A stretch of DNA of 64,000 nt from Hyphomicrobiaceae bacterium (GCA_021324465.1 JAJPJB010000103.1:1-64000), one strand, 5' to 3'; positions 1-9,951 are shown, counted from the stretch's first letter. The notes: a model not told the origin generated them from the sequence alone. Numbers and translations: made by a program.

Positions 1-1
1 A

Positions 2-106
2 CGCGACATTCTCGAGGCGACGCCGAAGAATATCGGCGCGCCCGAGCGTGCGGCACGGCAATGCATGCCGCTCGATTTTTACAAGCAGGGCGGCGGGACG
101 CGCTGA
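2..106 (+). CDS. C-terminal fragment of an unidentified protein
   Basis: An open frame enters from the left edge and stops with TGA at 104-106, giving about 34 residues ending PLDFYKQGGGTR. The third codon positions are mostly G or C, as expected for coding DNA in this genome. I do not recognise the family from this tail. The gene start lies outside the window. The next gene begins about 135 bases downstream on the same strand, so co-transcription is possible but not shown. Confidence 0.4.
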   Translation, partial: RDILEATPKNIGAPERAARQCMPLDFYKQGGGTR

Positions 107-240
107 CGCGGCCGACGCTTGCGCCGCCGCCCCCTGCTTGCGCGGGGCAGCAGAAGAGTGCGCGTCGTGTCCGTGGCAGGTCCCGGCTCGGCTGCGCAAG
201 GTGTAGGCTTCCGGCACGAATGAACAACAGGAGGCCCGAC

Positions 241-1470
241 ATGCCGGCCGAACGTTTCGACTTCCCTAATGCGCAGGGCGAAAATCTCGCCGCGCTGCTC
301 GATCGGCCGGACGGGCCGGTGCGCGCGGTGGCGCTGTTCGCGCATTGCTTCACCTGCGGCAAGGACAACAAGGCGGCACGCTTCATCGCCGACGGCCTGA
401 AGCAGCACGGCATCGCCGTGCTGCGCTTCGATTTCACCGGCCTCGGCGCGAGCGAAGGCGAATTTGCCAATACGACATTCTCCTCCAATGTCGATGATCT
501 GGTCGCCGCCGCCGATCACTTGCGCCGCGTCGTGGCGGCGCCGGCCCTCCTGATCGGTCACAGCCTGGGCGGCGCCGCGGTGCTTGCGGCGGCACACCGC
601 ATCGCCGAGGCGCGCGCGGTGGTCACCATCGCCGCGCCGTTCGATCCGGCGCATGTCGCGGGCCTCCTTGGCGATCGCATCGACGACATCAGAAGCAAAG
701 GTGAGGTGGCGGTGACGCTGGTCGGGCGGCAATTTCGCATCCGCCGCTCGTTCCTTGACGACATCGCCGAGCAGAATCTGACCGCGCGCATTGCGAGCCT
801 GCACAAGGCGCTGCTGATCTTCCATTCGCCGACCGACGAGACGGTCGGCATAGACAATGCCAGCAAGATCTTTGTGGCGGCGAAGCACCCGAAGAGCTTC
901 ATTTCGCTCTCCGGCGCCGATCATCTGTTGCGCCTGCCGCGCGACGCCCGCTATGTCGCCCATGTCATCGCCGCCTGGGCCGAGCGCTATCTCGAGCTGG
1001 AGGAGCAGGCGCCGGCGAAGCCCGCAACCGGCGAGCCCGGCGAGGTCGTCGTGCGCGAGGCGCGCGCCGGCAATCTGCAGCAGGAGGTCGCGGCCGGCCC
1101 GCACCATTTCCTCGCCGATGAGCCCGTTGCCGTCGGCGGCCTCGACAGCGGGCCCAATCCCTACGATCTGTTGCTTGCCGCGCTCGGCGCCTGCACGTCG
1201 ATGACGGTGCGGCTCTATGCCGACCGCAAGCGGCTGCCGCTCAAGCGCACCACGGTGCGGCTGCGCCACGGCCGCATCCACGCCAAGGACTGCGCCGAAT
1301 GCGAAACCAAGGACGGCATGATCGACCACATCGACCGCGTCATTTCATTCGAGGGCGAGCTCGATGAAGCGCAGCGCAAGCGCCTGATGGAGATCGCCGA
1401 AAAATGCCCGGTGCATCGGACGCTGACCTCTGAGGTGGAGATCAAGAGTGTGGAGAAAGCGCAGACGTGA
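241..1470 (+). CDS. Bifunctional alpha/beta hydrolase / OsmC family protein
   Basis: A 409-residue fusion. Residues 1 to about 260 form an alpha/beta hydrolase with the nucleophile elbow GHSLGG (106-111, Ser108), a plausible acid in the PTDETVG segment and a His in GADHLL. The C-terminal part is an OsmC/Ohr-like domain: it carries the Cys of LGACTSM and the second Cys of KCPVHRTL, the pair that reduces organic peroxides in OsmC proteins. The start at 241 is chosen over in-frame ATG codons at 61 and 220 because AGGAGG precedes it at a good distance and homology begins there. The fusion architecture is known in proteobacteria. Its substrate is unknown; a role in peroxide or electrophile defence is inferred from OsmC. 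Confidence 0.9.
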   Translation: MPAERFDFPNAQGENLAALLDRPDGPVRAVALFAHCFTCGKDNKAARFIADGLKQHGIAVLRFDFTGLGASEGEFANTTFSSNVDDLVAAADHLRRVVAAPALLIGHSLGGAAVLAAAHRIAEARAVVTIAAPFDPAHVAGLLGDRIDDIRSKGEVAVTLVGRQFRIRRSFLDDIAEQNLTARIASLHKALLIFHSPTDETVGIDNASKIFVAAKHPKSFISLSGADHLLRLPRDARYVAHVIAAWAERYLELEEQAPAKPATGEPGEVVVREARAGNLQQEVAAGPHHFLADEPVAVGGLDSGPNPYDLLLAALGACTSMTVRLYADRKRLPLKRTTVRLRHGRIHAKDCAECETKDGMIDHIDRVISFEGELDEAQRKRLMEIAEKCPVHRTLTSEVEIKSVEKAQT

Positions 1471-1614
1471 AAGGCGCCGTTTCCCCGGGCGAGCGGAGCG
1501 AAGTGATGCGCCGCAGACCCGGCATCTTCGCACCTACACCGCGTGGGAAGGTCCCGGATCAGCGGTGCCTCGCTTCGCGCTGCACCGCATCCGCGAAACA
1601 TGCAGCAGAAAGCG

Positions 1615-2562
1615 CTAGCCCGCTCGTTGCACCCGCGCTTTGGCGAGCCTGATCACCTCCGGGATCGCGGCGTCATTGCCGGGCGCCATGATGTGGACGC
1701 CGGCGACGCCGGCAATGGTGGCGAGCTCGGCGATCAGGTCGACGCAGATGGCGAGCCCCTCGCGTGCGGGATCCGCGGCCTGTTCCAGCCGCGCGATGAA
1801 GGCATCGGGAATGATCGTGCCGTAGAGATGTTTTTTCATCCATCGTGCCGACTTGGCCGAGCGCAGCGGATTGACGCCGATGAGCAGGGACAGCTGTCGG
1901 GTGATGCCGGCCGCTTCCAGCGCGGCGACGTAGCGGCGCACGATGCCGATGTCCATGCAGAATTGCGTCTGCGCGAATTGCGCGCCGGACTCGATCTTGC
2001 CGAGCAGGCCTTTGGGCTGCCATCCCGGCGGCGGATCGATCGGCATGTCGGCCGCGCCGATGAAGAAGTCGCACTTGCCCTCGACCTTGCGCCCGCTGGG
2101 CAAGGTCCCCTCGTCGCGCAGCCGGCGCGCGGTCTCGATCAAGGTTTTCGAATCGATGTCGAAGACCGGCTTGGTGTCGGGCTGGTCGCCGGCCTTCGGA
2201 TCGTCGCCGGTGAGCAGAAGCACGTTGCGGATGCCGAGGGCGGCGGCGCCCATCAGCTCGCTTTGCAGCGCGATGCGGTTCTTGTCGCGGCAGGTGATCT
2301 GCAGGATCGGCTCGACGCCGGCATTGATCAGCAGCGCGGCCGCCGCCAGCGCGCCCATATGGGCGCGGGCGCCGGCGCCGTCAGTGACATTGACCGCATC
2401 CGCCAGGCCCTTGAGCGCCGCGGCCCGGCGCAACAGCGGTCCCGCTTCGCTCGACGGCGGCGGGGTGAGTTCCGCGGTCATCACAAACCGGCCGTCGCGC
2501 AGCCTTTGGCGCAGATGATCTTGCAACGTGCCCGGAAGGGAATAATGGCTCTGTTCGTTCAT
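1615..2562 (-). CDS. metF: Methylenetetrahydrofolate reductase family protein
   Basis: A 315-residue cytosolic protein of the MTHFR TIM-barrel family, which reduces 5,10-methylene-THF to 5-methyl-THF with FAD for methionine synthesis. Visible family features are the early AELTPPPSS segment with the catalytic Glu, NVTDGAGAR, the folate/flavin loop LLLTGDDPKAGDQ, and DMPIDPPPGW. The length fits a single catalytic domain without the eukaryotic regulatory region. The TGDDPKAGDQPDT loop marks a subclass distinct from the E. coli enzyme, so the physiological reaction could differ, for example in one-carbon catabolism. It is transcribed away from alaS; the 152-base gap must hold both promoters. Confidence 0.85.
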   Translation of the reverse strand: MNEQSHYSLPGTLQDHLRQRLRDGRFVMTAELTPPPSSEAGPLLRRAAALKGLADAVNVTDGAGARAHMGALAAAALLINAGVEPILQITCRDKNRIALQSELMGAAALGIRNVLLLTGDDPKAGDQPDTKPVFDIDSKTLIETARRLRDEGTLPSGRKVEGKCDFFIGAADMPIDPPPGWQPKGLLGKIESGAQFAQTQFCMDIGIVRRYVAALEAAGITRQLSLLIGVNPLRSAKSARWMKKHLYGTIIPDAFIARLEQAADPAREGLAICVDLIAELATIAGVAGVHIMAPGNDAAIPEVIRLAKARVQRAG

Positions 2563-2714
2563 TTTTCCTGTTCACTTTCGCGTCGAGCCTGCGGCACGCG
2601 CCGTGACAGCGCATATATCGTTTGGGGAAAGACGGCAAATCAGCCAAAAATCAGCGCCGCCAATTTCCCCGTTTCTGGACAGGGGGGCGGGGTCTGGCTA
2701 GAGAGTGGCCCTCA

Positions 2715-5390
2715 ATGACTGGCGTCAACGATATCAGATCGGCGTTCCTCGACTATTTTGCCCGCGAGGGGCACGAAATCGTGCCGTCCTCGCCACTTGT
2801 GCCGCGCAACGATCCGACCCTGATGTTCACCAATGCCGGCATGGTGCAGTTCAAGAATGTCTTCACCGGCCTGGAGAAGCGCCCCTATTCGCGGGCGGTG
2901 ACGGCGCAGAAATGCGTCCGCGCCGGCGGCAAGCACAACGACCTCGATAATGTCGGCTACACCGCGCGCCACCACACCTTTTTCGAGATGCTCGGCAATT
3001 TCTCGTTCGGCGACTACTTCAAGGAGCGCGCCATCGAGCTTGCCTGGAGGCTCATTACCAAGGAATACGGCGTGCCGGCCGAGCGCCTTCTGGCCACCGT
3101 CTACATCGACGACGACGAGGCGTTCAATCTCTGGAGGAGAATCTCGGGGCTGCCGGAAAAGAAGATTTTGCGCATCGCCGGCAGCGACAATTTTTGGGCG
3201 ATGGGCGACACCGGTTCCTGCGGGCCGTGCTCGGAAATCTTTTACGACCACGGCGACCATGTTCCCGGCGGCCCGCCCGGCTCGCCCGACGCCGAAGGCG
3301 ACCGCTTTGTCGAAATCTGGAATCTCGTCTTCATGCAGTACGAGCAGCTTGCCGACGGCAAGCGGCTCGACCTGCCGCGACCGTCGATCGACACCGGCAT
3401 GGGCATTGAACGCATCGCCGCGGTGCTGCAGGGCACGCACGACAATTACAAGATCGATCTGTTCGGCGCGCTGATCGAGGCAGTCGCCGATCTCACTCAT
3501 GTCGATCCGGACGGCGCGCGCAAGGCCTCGCACCGTGTCATCGCCGATCATCTGCGCGCCAGCTCGTTTCTGATTGCCGACGGCGTGCTGCCCTCGAACG
3601 AGGGGCGCGGCTATGTGCTCCGCCGCATCATGCGCCGTGCCATGCGCCACGCCGAGCTGCTTGGCGCCAAGGAGCCGCTGCTGTGGCGGCTCGTGCCCGC
3701 GCTCATTCGCGAGATGGGCCAGGCCTACCCGGAACTTCACCGCGCGGACGCGCTGATCACCGAGACGCTGAAGCTGGAGGAGCAGCGCTTCCGCCGCACC
3801 TTGGAGCGCGGGCTTGCGATCTTGGATGAAGCTGCAAAATCGCTCAAGCAGGGCGACATGTTCGATGGCGAAACCGCCTTTACGCTCTACGACACTTACG
3901 GTTTTCCGCTCGACCTGACGCAGGATGCGCTCAAGCCGCGCGGCATCGGTGTCGATCTCGCGGCCTTTGCCGATGCGATGGAGCGCCAGCGCGAGAAGGC
4001 GCGCGCCTCATGGGCCGGCTCGGGCGAGGCGGCGGACGAGGCGGTGTGGTTTTCGGTGCGCGAGAAGACCGGCGCCACCGAATTTCTGGGCTACGAGACC
4101 GAGAGCGCCGAGGGCGTCGTCGCGGCCTTGGTGAGGGACGGCAAGGAGGTCGCCTCGCTGAAAAAAGGCGAGAGCGGCGCGGTCGTGCTCAACCAGACGC
4201 CGTTCTATGGCGAGTCCGGCGGCCAGGTCGGCGACACCGGCGTGCTCAGTGCCGAGGGCGTGCGCTTCAAGGTCACCGACACGCAGAAATATGCCGGCGA
4301 TCTGTTTGCGCATATCGGCACGGTCGAGGAGGGCGCATTGAAGCCGGGGCTTGCGCTCGCGCTCGAGGTCGATCATGCGCGAAGAAGCTCCATCCGCAAA
4401 AATCACTCGGCGACGCATCTGCTGCACGAAGCGCTGCGCCAGGTGCTCGGCGATCATGTCGCGCAGAAAGGCTCGCTGGTCGCGCCCGACCGGCTGCGCT
4501 TTGACTTCTCGCATCCTAAGCCCATGAGCGGCGAGGAGATCGAGCGCGTCGAAGACATCGCCAACGACATTGTTCTGCAGAATGCGCCCGTGCTGACGCG
4601 GCTGATGAGCCGCGACGATGCGGTCGCCTCCGGCGCCCGCGCGCTGTTTGGCGAGAAATACGGCGAGGAAGTCCGCGTCGTCGCCATGGGGAATACCGAA
4701 GGCGGCGGCAACACGATGGGCTGGTCGGTCGAATTGTGCGGCGGCACCCATGTCAGGCGGACCGGTGATATCGGCCTCATTTCGGTGATCGCCGAGTCGG
4801 CCGTCGGCTCCGGCGTGCGGCGCATCGAGGCGCTCACCGGCAAAGCCGCGCGCGCCAATGCCAATCATCTGAGCAAGCTCGCCAAGGCGACGGCCTCGGA
4901 GTTGCGCGTGCCGGTCGACGATATGCCCGCGCGCGTCACGGCGCTGCTCGACGAGCGCAGGCAGATCGAGCGCGAATTGTCAGACGTGAAGAAGAAGCTC
5001 GCCATGTCGGGTGGCATGTCGGGCGGGGCCGCCAAGGGCGACGGCGCCGACGGCGTGCGCAATGTCGGCGACATTAAACTCATGGCGCGGGCAGTCGAAG
5101 GCATCGACCTGAAGGACCTGCGCAGCCTCGCCGACGAGGGCAAGAGGAAGGTCGGCTCCGGTGTGGTCGCCATCGTCGGCGTCACCGGCGACGGCAAGGC
5201 CGGCATCGTGGTTGGCGTCACCAACGATCTCACCGGCCGCTTCAATGCAATCGATCTGGTGAAGAAGGGCGCCGAAGTGCTCGGCGGCAAAGGCGGCGGC
5301 GGCCGACCCGACCTGGCGCAAGCCGGCGGACCGGACGGCTCCAAGGCCGGCGCGGCGCTTGCCGCGATCGAGGCGGCGCTGGCCTCGTAG
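2715..5390 (+). CDS. alaS: Alanine--tRNA ligase
   Basis: An 891-residue class II synthetase that charges tRNA-Ala, with full family length. The order is aminoacylation domain (N-terminal, with [12 protein letters not shown] and [18 protein letters not shown]), tRNA recognition domain, editing domain with the zinc site HSATH (His564, His568) and CGGTH (Cys675, His679), and a C-terminal C-Ala domain ending in the glycine-rich [16 protein letters not shown]. The ATG at 2715 is preferred to the upstream in-frame ATG at 2622 because the alignment to AlaRS starts at [15 protein letters not shown]. The nearest upstream gene is divergent, so alaS has its own promoter. Confidence 0.98.
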   Translation: MTGVNDIRSAFLDYFAREGHEIVPSSPLVPRNDPTLMFTNAGMVQFKNVFTGLEKRPYSRAVTAQKCVRAGGKHNDLDNVGYTARHHTFFEMLGNFSFGDYFKERAIELAWRLITKEYGVPAERLLATVYIDDDEAFNLWRRISGLPEKKILRIAGSDNFWAMGDTGSCGPCSEIFYDHGDHVPGGPPGSPDAEGDRFVEIWNLVFMQYEQLADGKRLDLPRPSIDTGMGIERIAAVLQGTHDNYKIDLFGALIEAVADLTHVDPDGARKASHRVIADHLRASSFLIADGVLPSNEGRGYVLRRIMRRAMRHAELLGAKEPLLWRLVPALIREMGQAYPELHRADALITETLKLEEQRFRRTLERGLAILDEAAKSLKQGDMFDGETAFTLYDTYGFPLDLTQDALKPRGIGVDLAAFADAMERQREKARASWAGSGEAADEAVWFSVREKTGATEFLGYETESAEGVVAALVRDGKEVASLKKGESGAVVLNQTPFYGESGGQVGDTGVLSAEGVRFKVTDTQKYAGDLFAHIGTVEEGALKPGLALALEVDHARRSSIRKNHSATHLLHEALRQVLGDHVAQKGSLVAPDRLRFDFSHPKPMSGEEIERVEDIANDIVLQNAPVLTRLMSRDDAVASGARALFGEKYGEEVRVVAMGNTEGGGNTMGWSVELCGGTHVRRTGDIGLISVIAESAVGSGVRRIEALTGKAARANANHLSKLAKATASELRVPVDDMPARVTALLDERRQIERELSDVKKKLAMSGGMSGGAAKGDGADGVRNVGDIKLMARAVEGIDLKDLRSLADEGKRKVGSGVVAIVGVTGDGKAGIVVGVTNDLTGRFNAIDLVKKGAEVLGGKGGGGRPDLAQAGGPDGSKAGAALAAIEAALAS

Positions 5391-5428
5391 TCCGCGATGG
5401 CTTGGCGCCGAAACATGCTCCGCTCCCT

Positions 5429-5475
5429 CCCCGCGAAAGCGGGAATCCAGATTTTGGAGCGAGGCCTGGATCCCC
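5429..5475. repeat. Intergenic palindromic repeat, copy 1
   Basis: Between the convergent alaS and MBL hydrolase genes. CCCCGCGAAAGCGGG is a short hairpin, and GGAATCCAG about 20 bases before CCTGGATCC forms a second dyad. A related sequence lies at 7861-7910. This class of 'CGCGAAAGCGGG(A/G)ATCCAG' element is widespread in intergenic DNA of Rhizobiales. It may also end transcription of the flanking convergent genes. Confidence 0.55.
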
Positions 5476-5532
5476 CTTTTGGCGACGGTTTTGCCGGGAC
5501 GAGCGAACTTGAACGTGCTGCCAATCGGGCCG

Positions 5533-6270
5533 TCAAAGTTCGACCGTCATGCCGTCTTCGGCGGTGTCGAACGGCAGCTCGGCGCGGCGCGCCAGCATGT
5601 CGTTGCTCATATGCGTGAGCACCAGACGTTTGGGCTTGATGCGGTCCAGATGCTTTTCCAAGGCGCTGAGCGCCATATGGGTGTGGATCGGCTTGTCGCG
5701 CGTATAGGCTTCGCAAATAAACAGGTCGGCGTTGCGGCCGACCTCGATCAAACTGTCCGTCCATTGCGTGTCGCCGGAATAGGCGATGATCTTGCCTTCG
5801 GCCTCGAAACGCAGGCCGAGGCAAGGGCCGGCGCGATCGTCGTGCACGACATGGAACGCCGTCACGCGCACGCCGCCGACTTCGTTGCGCTTGCCGATTT
5901 CGAGCTCGCGCAAGGTCAGCGGAAACGACAGTTGCAAGGTTTTGGTGCCGGGAAAGGCGGTCTCCATGATCTCGCCGTAGCGCGATTTGAGGCCCGGCGG
6001 CCCGGCAACGGTGAGTCCGCGCGTGCGCTTGAGAATGTAATTCGCTTCAAGAAGAAGAAACGGCAGGCCGCCGATATGGTCGGCGTGAAAATGCGAAATG
6101 AAAATGGTGCTGATATCGTTGCGGTTGATGGCAAGCTTGTTGAGTCCGACAAGCGAAGTGGCGCCGCAATCGATAAGCGCGTTGACCTCGCGTCCGACCA
6201 GATGAAAGCAGGTATTGAACCGCCCGCCGGTCCCGAACGCGTCGCCGCAGCCGACAAATTGCAGGTGCAT
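5533..6270 (-). CDS. MBL-fold metallo-hydrolase, RNase Z-like
   Basis: A 245-residue metallo-beta-lactamase fold protein. The dinuclear zinc ligands are all visible: HFHADH (His60, His62, Asp64, His65), a His in AFHVVHDD (140 or 143), Asp167 in SGDT and His220 in VLTHMS. This arrangement is that of the RNase Z/arylsulfatase branch. It lacks an obvious tRNA-binding exosite arm, so I do not call it RNase Z. No signal peptide is seen. It faces alaS tail to tail and stands alone. Confidence 0.85.
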   Translation of the reverse strand: MHLQFVGCGDAFGTGGRFNTCFHLVGREVNALIDCGATSLVGLNKLAINRNDISTIFISHFHADHIGGLPFLLLEANYILKRTRGLTVAGPPGLKSRYGEIMETAFPGTKTLQLSFPLTLRELEIGKRNEVGGVRVTAFHVVHDDRAGPCLGLRFEAEGKIIAYSGDTQWTDSLIEVGRNADLFICEAYTRDKPIHTHMALSALEKHLDRIKPKRLVLTHMSNDMLARRAELPFDTAEDGMTVEL

Positions 6271-6582
6271 GGATACTCCCGAACGATGAGCCGCGACCGG
6301 GACCGGCCGCCGATGATGTCGCGCAGACGACAGAACAGTTTCGCGTCAGACGAGAAAGCAGTCCGTGATCTGTGTCACAATGCGACGGTAAGGCGGAGGC
6401 AGCGTGACGAGGTCAAGCCACTGTATTATCGCCGATTTTTACCTTCTGCGCACACAATTTATGGGCCCCCGCCTGCGTTCTGCTATGATTATGATTGGTT
6501 AAACTTGCGCGCCCATGGCCGGGCCGAGATATGGTCGTGCTGGCGGGGAGCCTCGCGCCATGATCGCAACACAAATGGGCGG
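6271..6582. other. Intergenic region without a recognised gene
   Basis: About 310 bases between the divergent starts of the MBL hydrolase and the lipoprotein gene. It includes a comparatively AT-rich stretch around 6420-6510, which is where promoters for either gene could lie. I see no RNA gene, repeat or convincing short reading frame. Confidence 0.5.
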
Positions 6583-7242
6583 ATGCTGCGGCGGTTAATC
6601 TTTTCCGGGGGTCGTCGGGTGCCGGTTCGCGCGAACTGTTGGGGTAGTTTGGCTGCACTGGCGGGAGCCGTCGCGCTTGCCGGCTGCGCCAATGTCGATT
6701 TCGACATCCGCCAGGCCTGGTTCGCCAAGCCGCTTGACGTCACCGGGCGCTCGAGCGGCTACACCTTTTCCGAGCTCACCGAGACCAAGCAGGCGCAGAA
6801 GCCGATCACGGCCAACGATCTGGTCGACGCCAATGGCGCCTGCCCGGCGCAGGCCGCCGCGGGTGCTCAGGCTGCCGCAACTGCCGAAGCTCCGCCGGCA
6901 AGCCAGCCCGGGGCTGCGCCGGCCGCAGCCGCTGCGAGCGCCGCGCCGTCGCCCGCGCCGGACACCGTATCATCGCTCCTTGGCGGCGGCATTGCGCTTG
7001 GCATGAGCGAATGTGATGTGGTGGCGCGCGCCGGCGCGCCGTCGAATGTTCAAATCGGCCAAAATCAAAATGGCGACCGCACCGCAGTGCTGACCTTCCA
7101 GAGCGGGCCGCGGCCCGGAATTTATCGCTTTGAGCGCGGCGCGCTGAAGGAAATGGATCGCACCGCCGAGCCGGCGCCGCCGCAGACGGCAAAGAAAAAG
7201 CCCGGCAAATCGCCGAAGGAAAAGAAGAGCGCGCAAAATTGA
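6583..7242 (+). CDS. Lipoprotein with a BamE/SmpA-like C-terminal domain
   Basis: A 219-residue predicted lipoprotein. A hydrophobic segment leads to the lipobox LAGC, with Cys35 as the lipidated residue. Residues to about 85 form a small domain, then a low-complexity Ala/Pro linker (about 85-130), then a domain reading GIALGMSECDVVARAGAP followed by a beta-rich stretch and a lysine-rich tail (KKKPGKSPKEKK). The short 'GMSxxDVxxxxGxP' pattern is typical of BamE/SmpA-like folds; membership is inferred from that pattern only. The ATG at 6583 is the only in-frame start that places the signal sequence near the N-terminus. ndk follows 153 bases downstream. Confidence 0.7.
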   Translation: MLRRLIFSGGRRVPVRANCWGSLAALAGAVALAGCANVDFDIRQAWFAKPLDVTGRSSGYTFSELTETKQAQKPITANDLVDANGACPAQAAAGAQAAATAEAPPASQPGAAPAAAAASAAPSPAPDTVSSLLGGGIALGMSECDVVARAGAPSNVQIGQNQNGDRTAVLTFQSGPRPGIYRFERGALKEMDRTAEPAPPQTAKKKPGKSPKEKKSAQN

Positions 7243-7395
7243 CGCGCATTGCCGGAACGCCGTCTGGCCCCCGTTCATGACGTGTTCAGCGCGCGCTCAT
7301 GCCGGGAGCCCGCACGCTTGCCGTCGCGCACGGGCAAAGCTATAAGCCCGGCGCGGTTTTCACGCCGCTTTTGTAATTCCCCAAAGGATGAATTG

Positions 7396-7818
7396 ATGGC
7401 GATCGAGCGTACACTCTCGATCATCAAGCCGGATGCGACCGCCCGCAACCTGACGGGCGCAATCAACGCGATGATCGAAAAGGCGGGCTTGCGCATTATA
7501 GCGCAGAAGCGCGTGCGGATGAGCACCCGCGAGGCCGAGACATTCTATGCTGTTCATCGCGCGCGGCCGTTTTTTCGCGAATTGGTCGATTTCATGACCT
7601 CGGGCCCGGTGGTCGTGCAGGTGCTGGAAGGCGAGAACGCGGTTGCCGCCTATCGCGATCTCATGGGCGCAACCGATCCGGCCAAGGCGGCGCCGGGAAC
7701 CATCCGCAAGGAATACGCCAAGTCGATCGGCGAGAATTCGGTGCATGGCTCGGATGCGCCGGACACGGCGGCTCAGGAAATCGCCCAGTTCTTCTCCGGC
7801 AATGAAATCGTCGGTTAG
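7396..7818 (+). CDS. ndk: Nucleoside diphosphate kinase
   Basis: A 140-residue enzyme that transfers the gamma phosphate from NTPs to NDPs through a phosphohistidine. The family signature NSVHGSD places the catalytic His at residue 117, the usual position. The protein starts [14 protein letters not shown], which matches the conserved N-terminus, so the ATG at 7396, preceded by AAAGGA, is chosen over the longer frame from 7249. It appears monocistronic. Confidence 0.97.
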   Translation: MAIERTLSIIKPDATARNLTGAINAMIEKAGLRIIAQKRVRMSTREAETFYAVHRARPFFRELVDFMTSGPVVVQVLEGENAVAAYRDLMGATDPAKAAPGTIRKEYAKSIGENSVHGSDAPDTAAQEIAQFFSGNEIVG

Positions 7819-7860
7819 AGAACGTGGTGCTGGCTTGAACCGGTTCGGACTCCGCTGGTC

Positions 7861-7910
7861 CCAGCGCAGGCGGGGATCCAGGCCGCAATCCCGCTTGCGC
7901 GGGAATGAGC
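7861..7910. repeat. Intergenic palindromic repeat, copy 2
   Basis: Just downstream of ndk. It contains GGCGGGGATCCAGG and the hairpin ATCCCGCTTGCGCGGGAAT, and is related to the element at 5429-5475. The hairpin could act as an ndk terminator, although no T-run follows. Confidence 0.5.
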
Positions 7911-7952
7911 GGACTTTGTCGGCGTTGAAGTGGCAGCATTAGGTCCGGCCGC

Positions 7953-8747
7953 TTGGGCTTGATCGCGCAATATCTGCATTCCGCGCTTTGGCGCGATTGG
8001 CTCGATGGCGGTCTCGCCCAGCTCGACAGCCCGGCGTTCTGGTTTGCCGTGCTGCAGATCGTCTTTGCCGATCTCCTGTTGTCGGGCGACAATGCCGTGA
8101 TCATCGCCATGGCCTGTCGCGGCCTGCCGATCGAAAAGCGGCGCTGGGGCATTGTCATGGGCGCCGGCGTCGCGGTGATCCTGCGGATCGCCTTCGTTGG
8201 CATCATCGCGCGGTTGATGCTGCTGCCCTACCTGAAGCTGATCGGCGGCGTCGCCCTGCTTGTCATTGCCGCCCGGTTGATCGTGCCGGAGCAGCCCGCG
8301 CGGCGAGAAGTGCAAGCCGCTGCGCAGCTGTGGCGCGCGGTGACGATCATCGCAGTGGCCGATACCGTCATGAGTCTCGACAATGTTGTCGCGATCGCCG
8401 CAATTGCCGAGGGGAGTCTCCTGCTGCTCGCGATCGGCCTTGGACTCTCGATTCCGCTGATCATGGCGGGCGCGGCTCTGGTCACAGGTTTGCTCGATCG
8501 TTTTCCGCTTCTGATTTGGGCCGGCGCCGCACTTTTGGGCTGGGTCGCCGGCGATGTTATGGCGACCGACCCAGCGGTCGTTGCGCATTTGACTGCGGCG
8601 TTCGGCGCGAGATTCGTGGCGAACGTCGATCTCGCGGCTGCAGCGGCGGCGGCATTGTTTGCTGTCGCTGCCGGCGGACTCTGGCGGCGCCTGCACGAAG
8701 CAAAACCGCGCGGCGATGCAGCGTATGACGAGAACAACGGCGCCTAG
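7953..8747 (+). CDS. TerC family integral membrane protein (YjbE-like)
   Basis: A 264-residue membrane protein with about seven hydrophobic segments. The two characteristic acidic motifs inside membrane helices are LLLSGDNAV (SGDN 44-47) and SLDNVV (SLDN 141-144). Members of the family are linked to manganese export and metal loading of secreted proteins; the substrate here is not shown by the sequence. The frame opens after a TGA at 7926, and the earliest conventional start is TTG at 7953 with only a weak ribosome site, so the true start may differ by a few codons. Confidence 0.85.
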   Translation: MGLIAQYLHSALWRDWLDGGLAQLDSPAFWFAVLQIVFADLLLSGDNAVIIAMACRGLPIEKRRWGIVMGAGVAVILRIAFVGIIARLMLLPYLKLIGGVALLVIAARLIVPEQPARREVQAAAQLWRAVTIIAVADTVMSLDNVVAIAAIAEGSLLLLAIGLGLSIPLIMAGAALVTGLLDRFPLLIWAGAALLGWVAGDVMATDPAVVAHLTAAFGARFVANVDLAAAAAAALFAVAAGGLWRRLHEAKPRGDAAYDENNGA

Positions 8748-8990
8748 ATCGCGGCAGCGAAGCGCGCGTGAGGAGTTTGGCGGCGGCGCAGCCATGCTTG
8801 CGCCGCATTTCTCAGGCTTGCTGGAACCGCAATGGGATTTTGGCCATCCGGCCGGTGCTGCCTTGCCGACACAATCGCCTGGGACTTCCCCGCTTCGGAC
8901 TTTCCACCGCGTATCGCCTCGCTTGCACGCACCATGCAGCGGCGGCGATTGCGTCTTCGCCGACATCTGGAATGAACTAGGAGACAGACG

Positions 8991-9194
8991 ATGCAAAAGG
9001 GCACCGTCAAATGGTTTAACCCGACCAAAGGCTACGGGTTCATCAAACCGTCGACCGGCGAAAAGGATGTGTTCGTTCACATCTCCGCGGTCGAGCGTGC
9101 CGGTTTGCGCACCCTCAACGAAGGTCAAGCGGTCGAATACGAGCTCGTCACCAATCGCGGCAGGACTTCGGCTGAGAACTTGAAGGTTGCGTGA
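8991..9194 (+). CDS. cspA: Cold-shock protein, CspA family
   Basis: A 67-residue single cold-shock domain that binds single-stranded nucleic acid. RNP1 is KGYGFI and RNP2 is VFVHIS. The ribosome site AGGAGA lies close before the ATG. A roughly 240-base untranslated stretch separates it from terC; long leaders are common in cold-shock mRNAs but no structure was computed. A strong terminator follows at 9230. A frameshifted relative of this gene lies at 30643-30790. Confidence 0.96.
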   Translation: MQKGTVKWFNPTKGYGFIKPSTGEKDVFVHISAVERAGLRTLNEGQAVEYELVTNRGRTSAENLKVA

Positions 9195-9229
9195 GCCGAA
9201 TCGGGAAGCGATCCTGAATCCTCTCGTAG

Positions 9230-9262
9230 CCCCCGGTTAAGCGCCGGGGGTTTTCGTTTTTT
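9230..9262 (+). terminator. Rho-independent terminator of the cold-shock gene
   Basis: CCCCCGG, a loop TTAAGCG, then CCGGGGG, followed directly by TTTTCGTTTTTTT. This is a canonical GC stem with a T-tract 36 bases after the cspA stop. It lies just before the convergent purN stop. Confidence 0.92.
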
Positions 9263-9279
9263 CAGCCGATCAAGCCGGG

Positions 9280-9867
9280 TCAGGCGGGACGGATTTGGCC
9301 CGCAGCGACCATGCGCAGCGCTTGCGGATAGAGCCGGTGCTCGACTTCAAGCACGCGCGCCGCAAGGCTCGCTTCCGTGTCGCCGGGCAGGACCGGGACC
9401 GCCTGTTGCGCAATGATCGGGCCATCATCCATTTCGACGCTGACGAAGTGAACAGTGGCGCCATGTTCCTTGACGCCGGCTGCAAGCGCGCGGCGATGGG
9501 TATCGAGACCCTTGAACTGCGGCAGCAAGGCCGGATGAATGTTGAGCATGCGCCCGCTCCAGCGATTGACGAACCACGGCGTCAACAGCCGCATGAAGCC
9601 GGCGAGGCAGACGAGCGCGATCCGATTCTTTTGCAGTTCCGCATCGAGTGCGCGCTCGAACGCCTGGCGGTCTTTGCCGAATACCATGTGATCGACGACC
9701 GCGGTCGCGATGCCCTCGGCACGCGCGCGGGCAAGCCCCAAGGCCTCGGGCCGGTTCGAGACGACAAGCGCGATTTCCGCCGGATAATCCTGCGCCTTGG
9801 CGGCCTCGATCAGCGCCATCATGTTCGAGCCGCGGCCCGAAATCAGCACGGCCACGCGCTTTTTCAT
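9280..9867 (-). CDS. purN: Phosphoribosylglycinamide formyltransferase
   Basis: A 195-residue enzyme that transfers a formyl group from 10-formyl-THF to GAR in purine synthesis. The phosphate loop is LISGRGSNM; the catalytic residues of the family are present as Asn109 and His111 in NIHPALLP and an Asp in SVEMDDGP (about 147). It lies 84 bases downstream of purM on the same strand, the usual purM-purN order. Confidence 0.97.
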   Translation of the reverse strand: MKKRVAVLISGRGSNMMALIEAAKAQDYPAEIALVVSNRPEALGLARARAEGIATAVVDHMVFGKDRQAFERALDAELQKNRIALVCLAGFMRLLTPWFVNRWSGRMLNIHPALLPQFKGLDTHRRALAAGVKEHGATVHFVSVEMDDGPIIAQQAVPVLPGDTEASLAARVLEVEHRLYPQALRMVAAGQIRPA

Positions 9868-9951
9868 GTGTTCGGAACCTTTGCAGGCGTTGCGAGCGAC
9901 GGCGCCAAGCGATCAGAGGCTGTCATCCAAACTTATGAGTCTTGACCGTAG

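Noticed and set aside
79-1329. Long minus-strand frame of 416 codons opposite the hydrolase-OsmC gene
   Set aside because: It is the antisense shadow of a clear gene, with Arg/Ala-rich sequence and no motif; typical of high-GC DNA.
5359-6582. Plus-strand frame running from alaS into the lipoprotein gene
   Set aside because: The first 400 codons are antisense to the MBL hydrolase; only the part from 6583 has a lipobox and a sensible protein.
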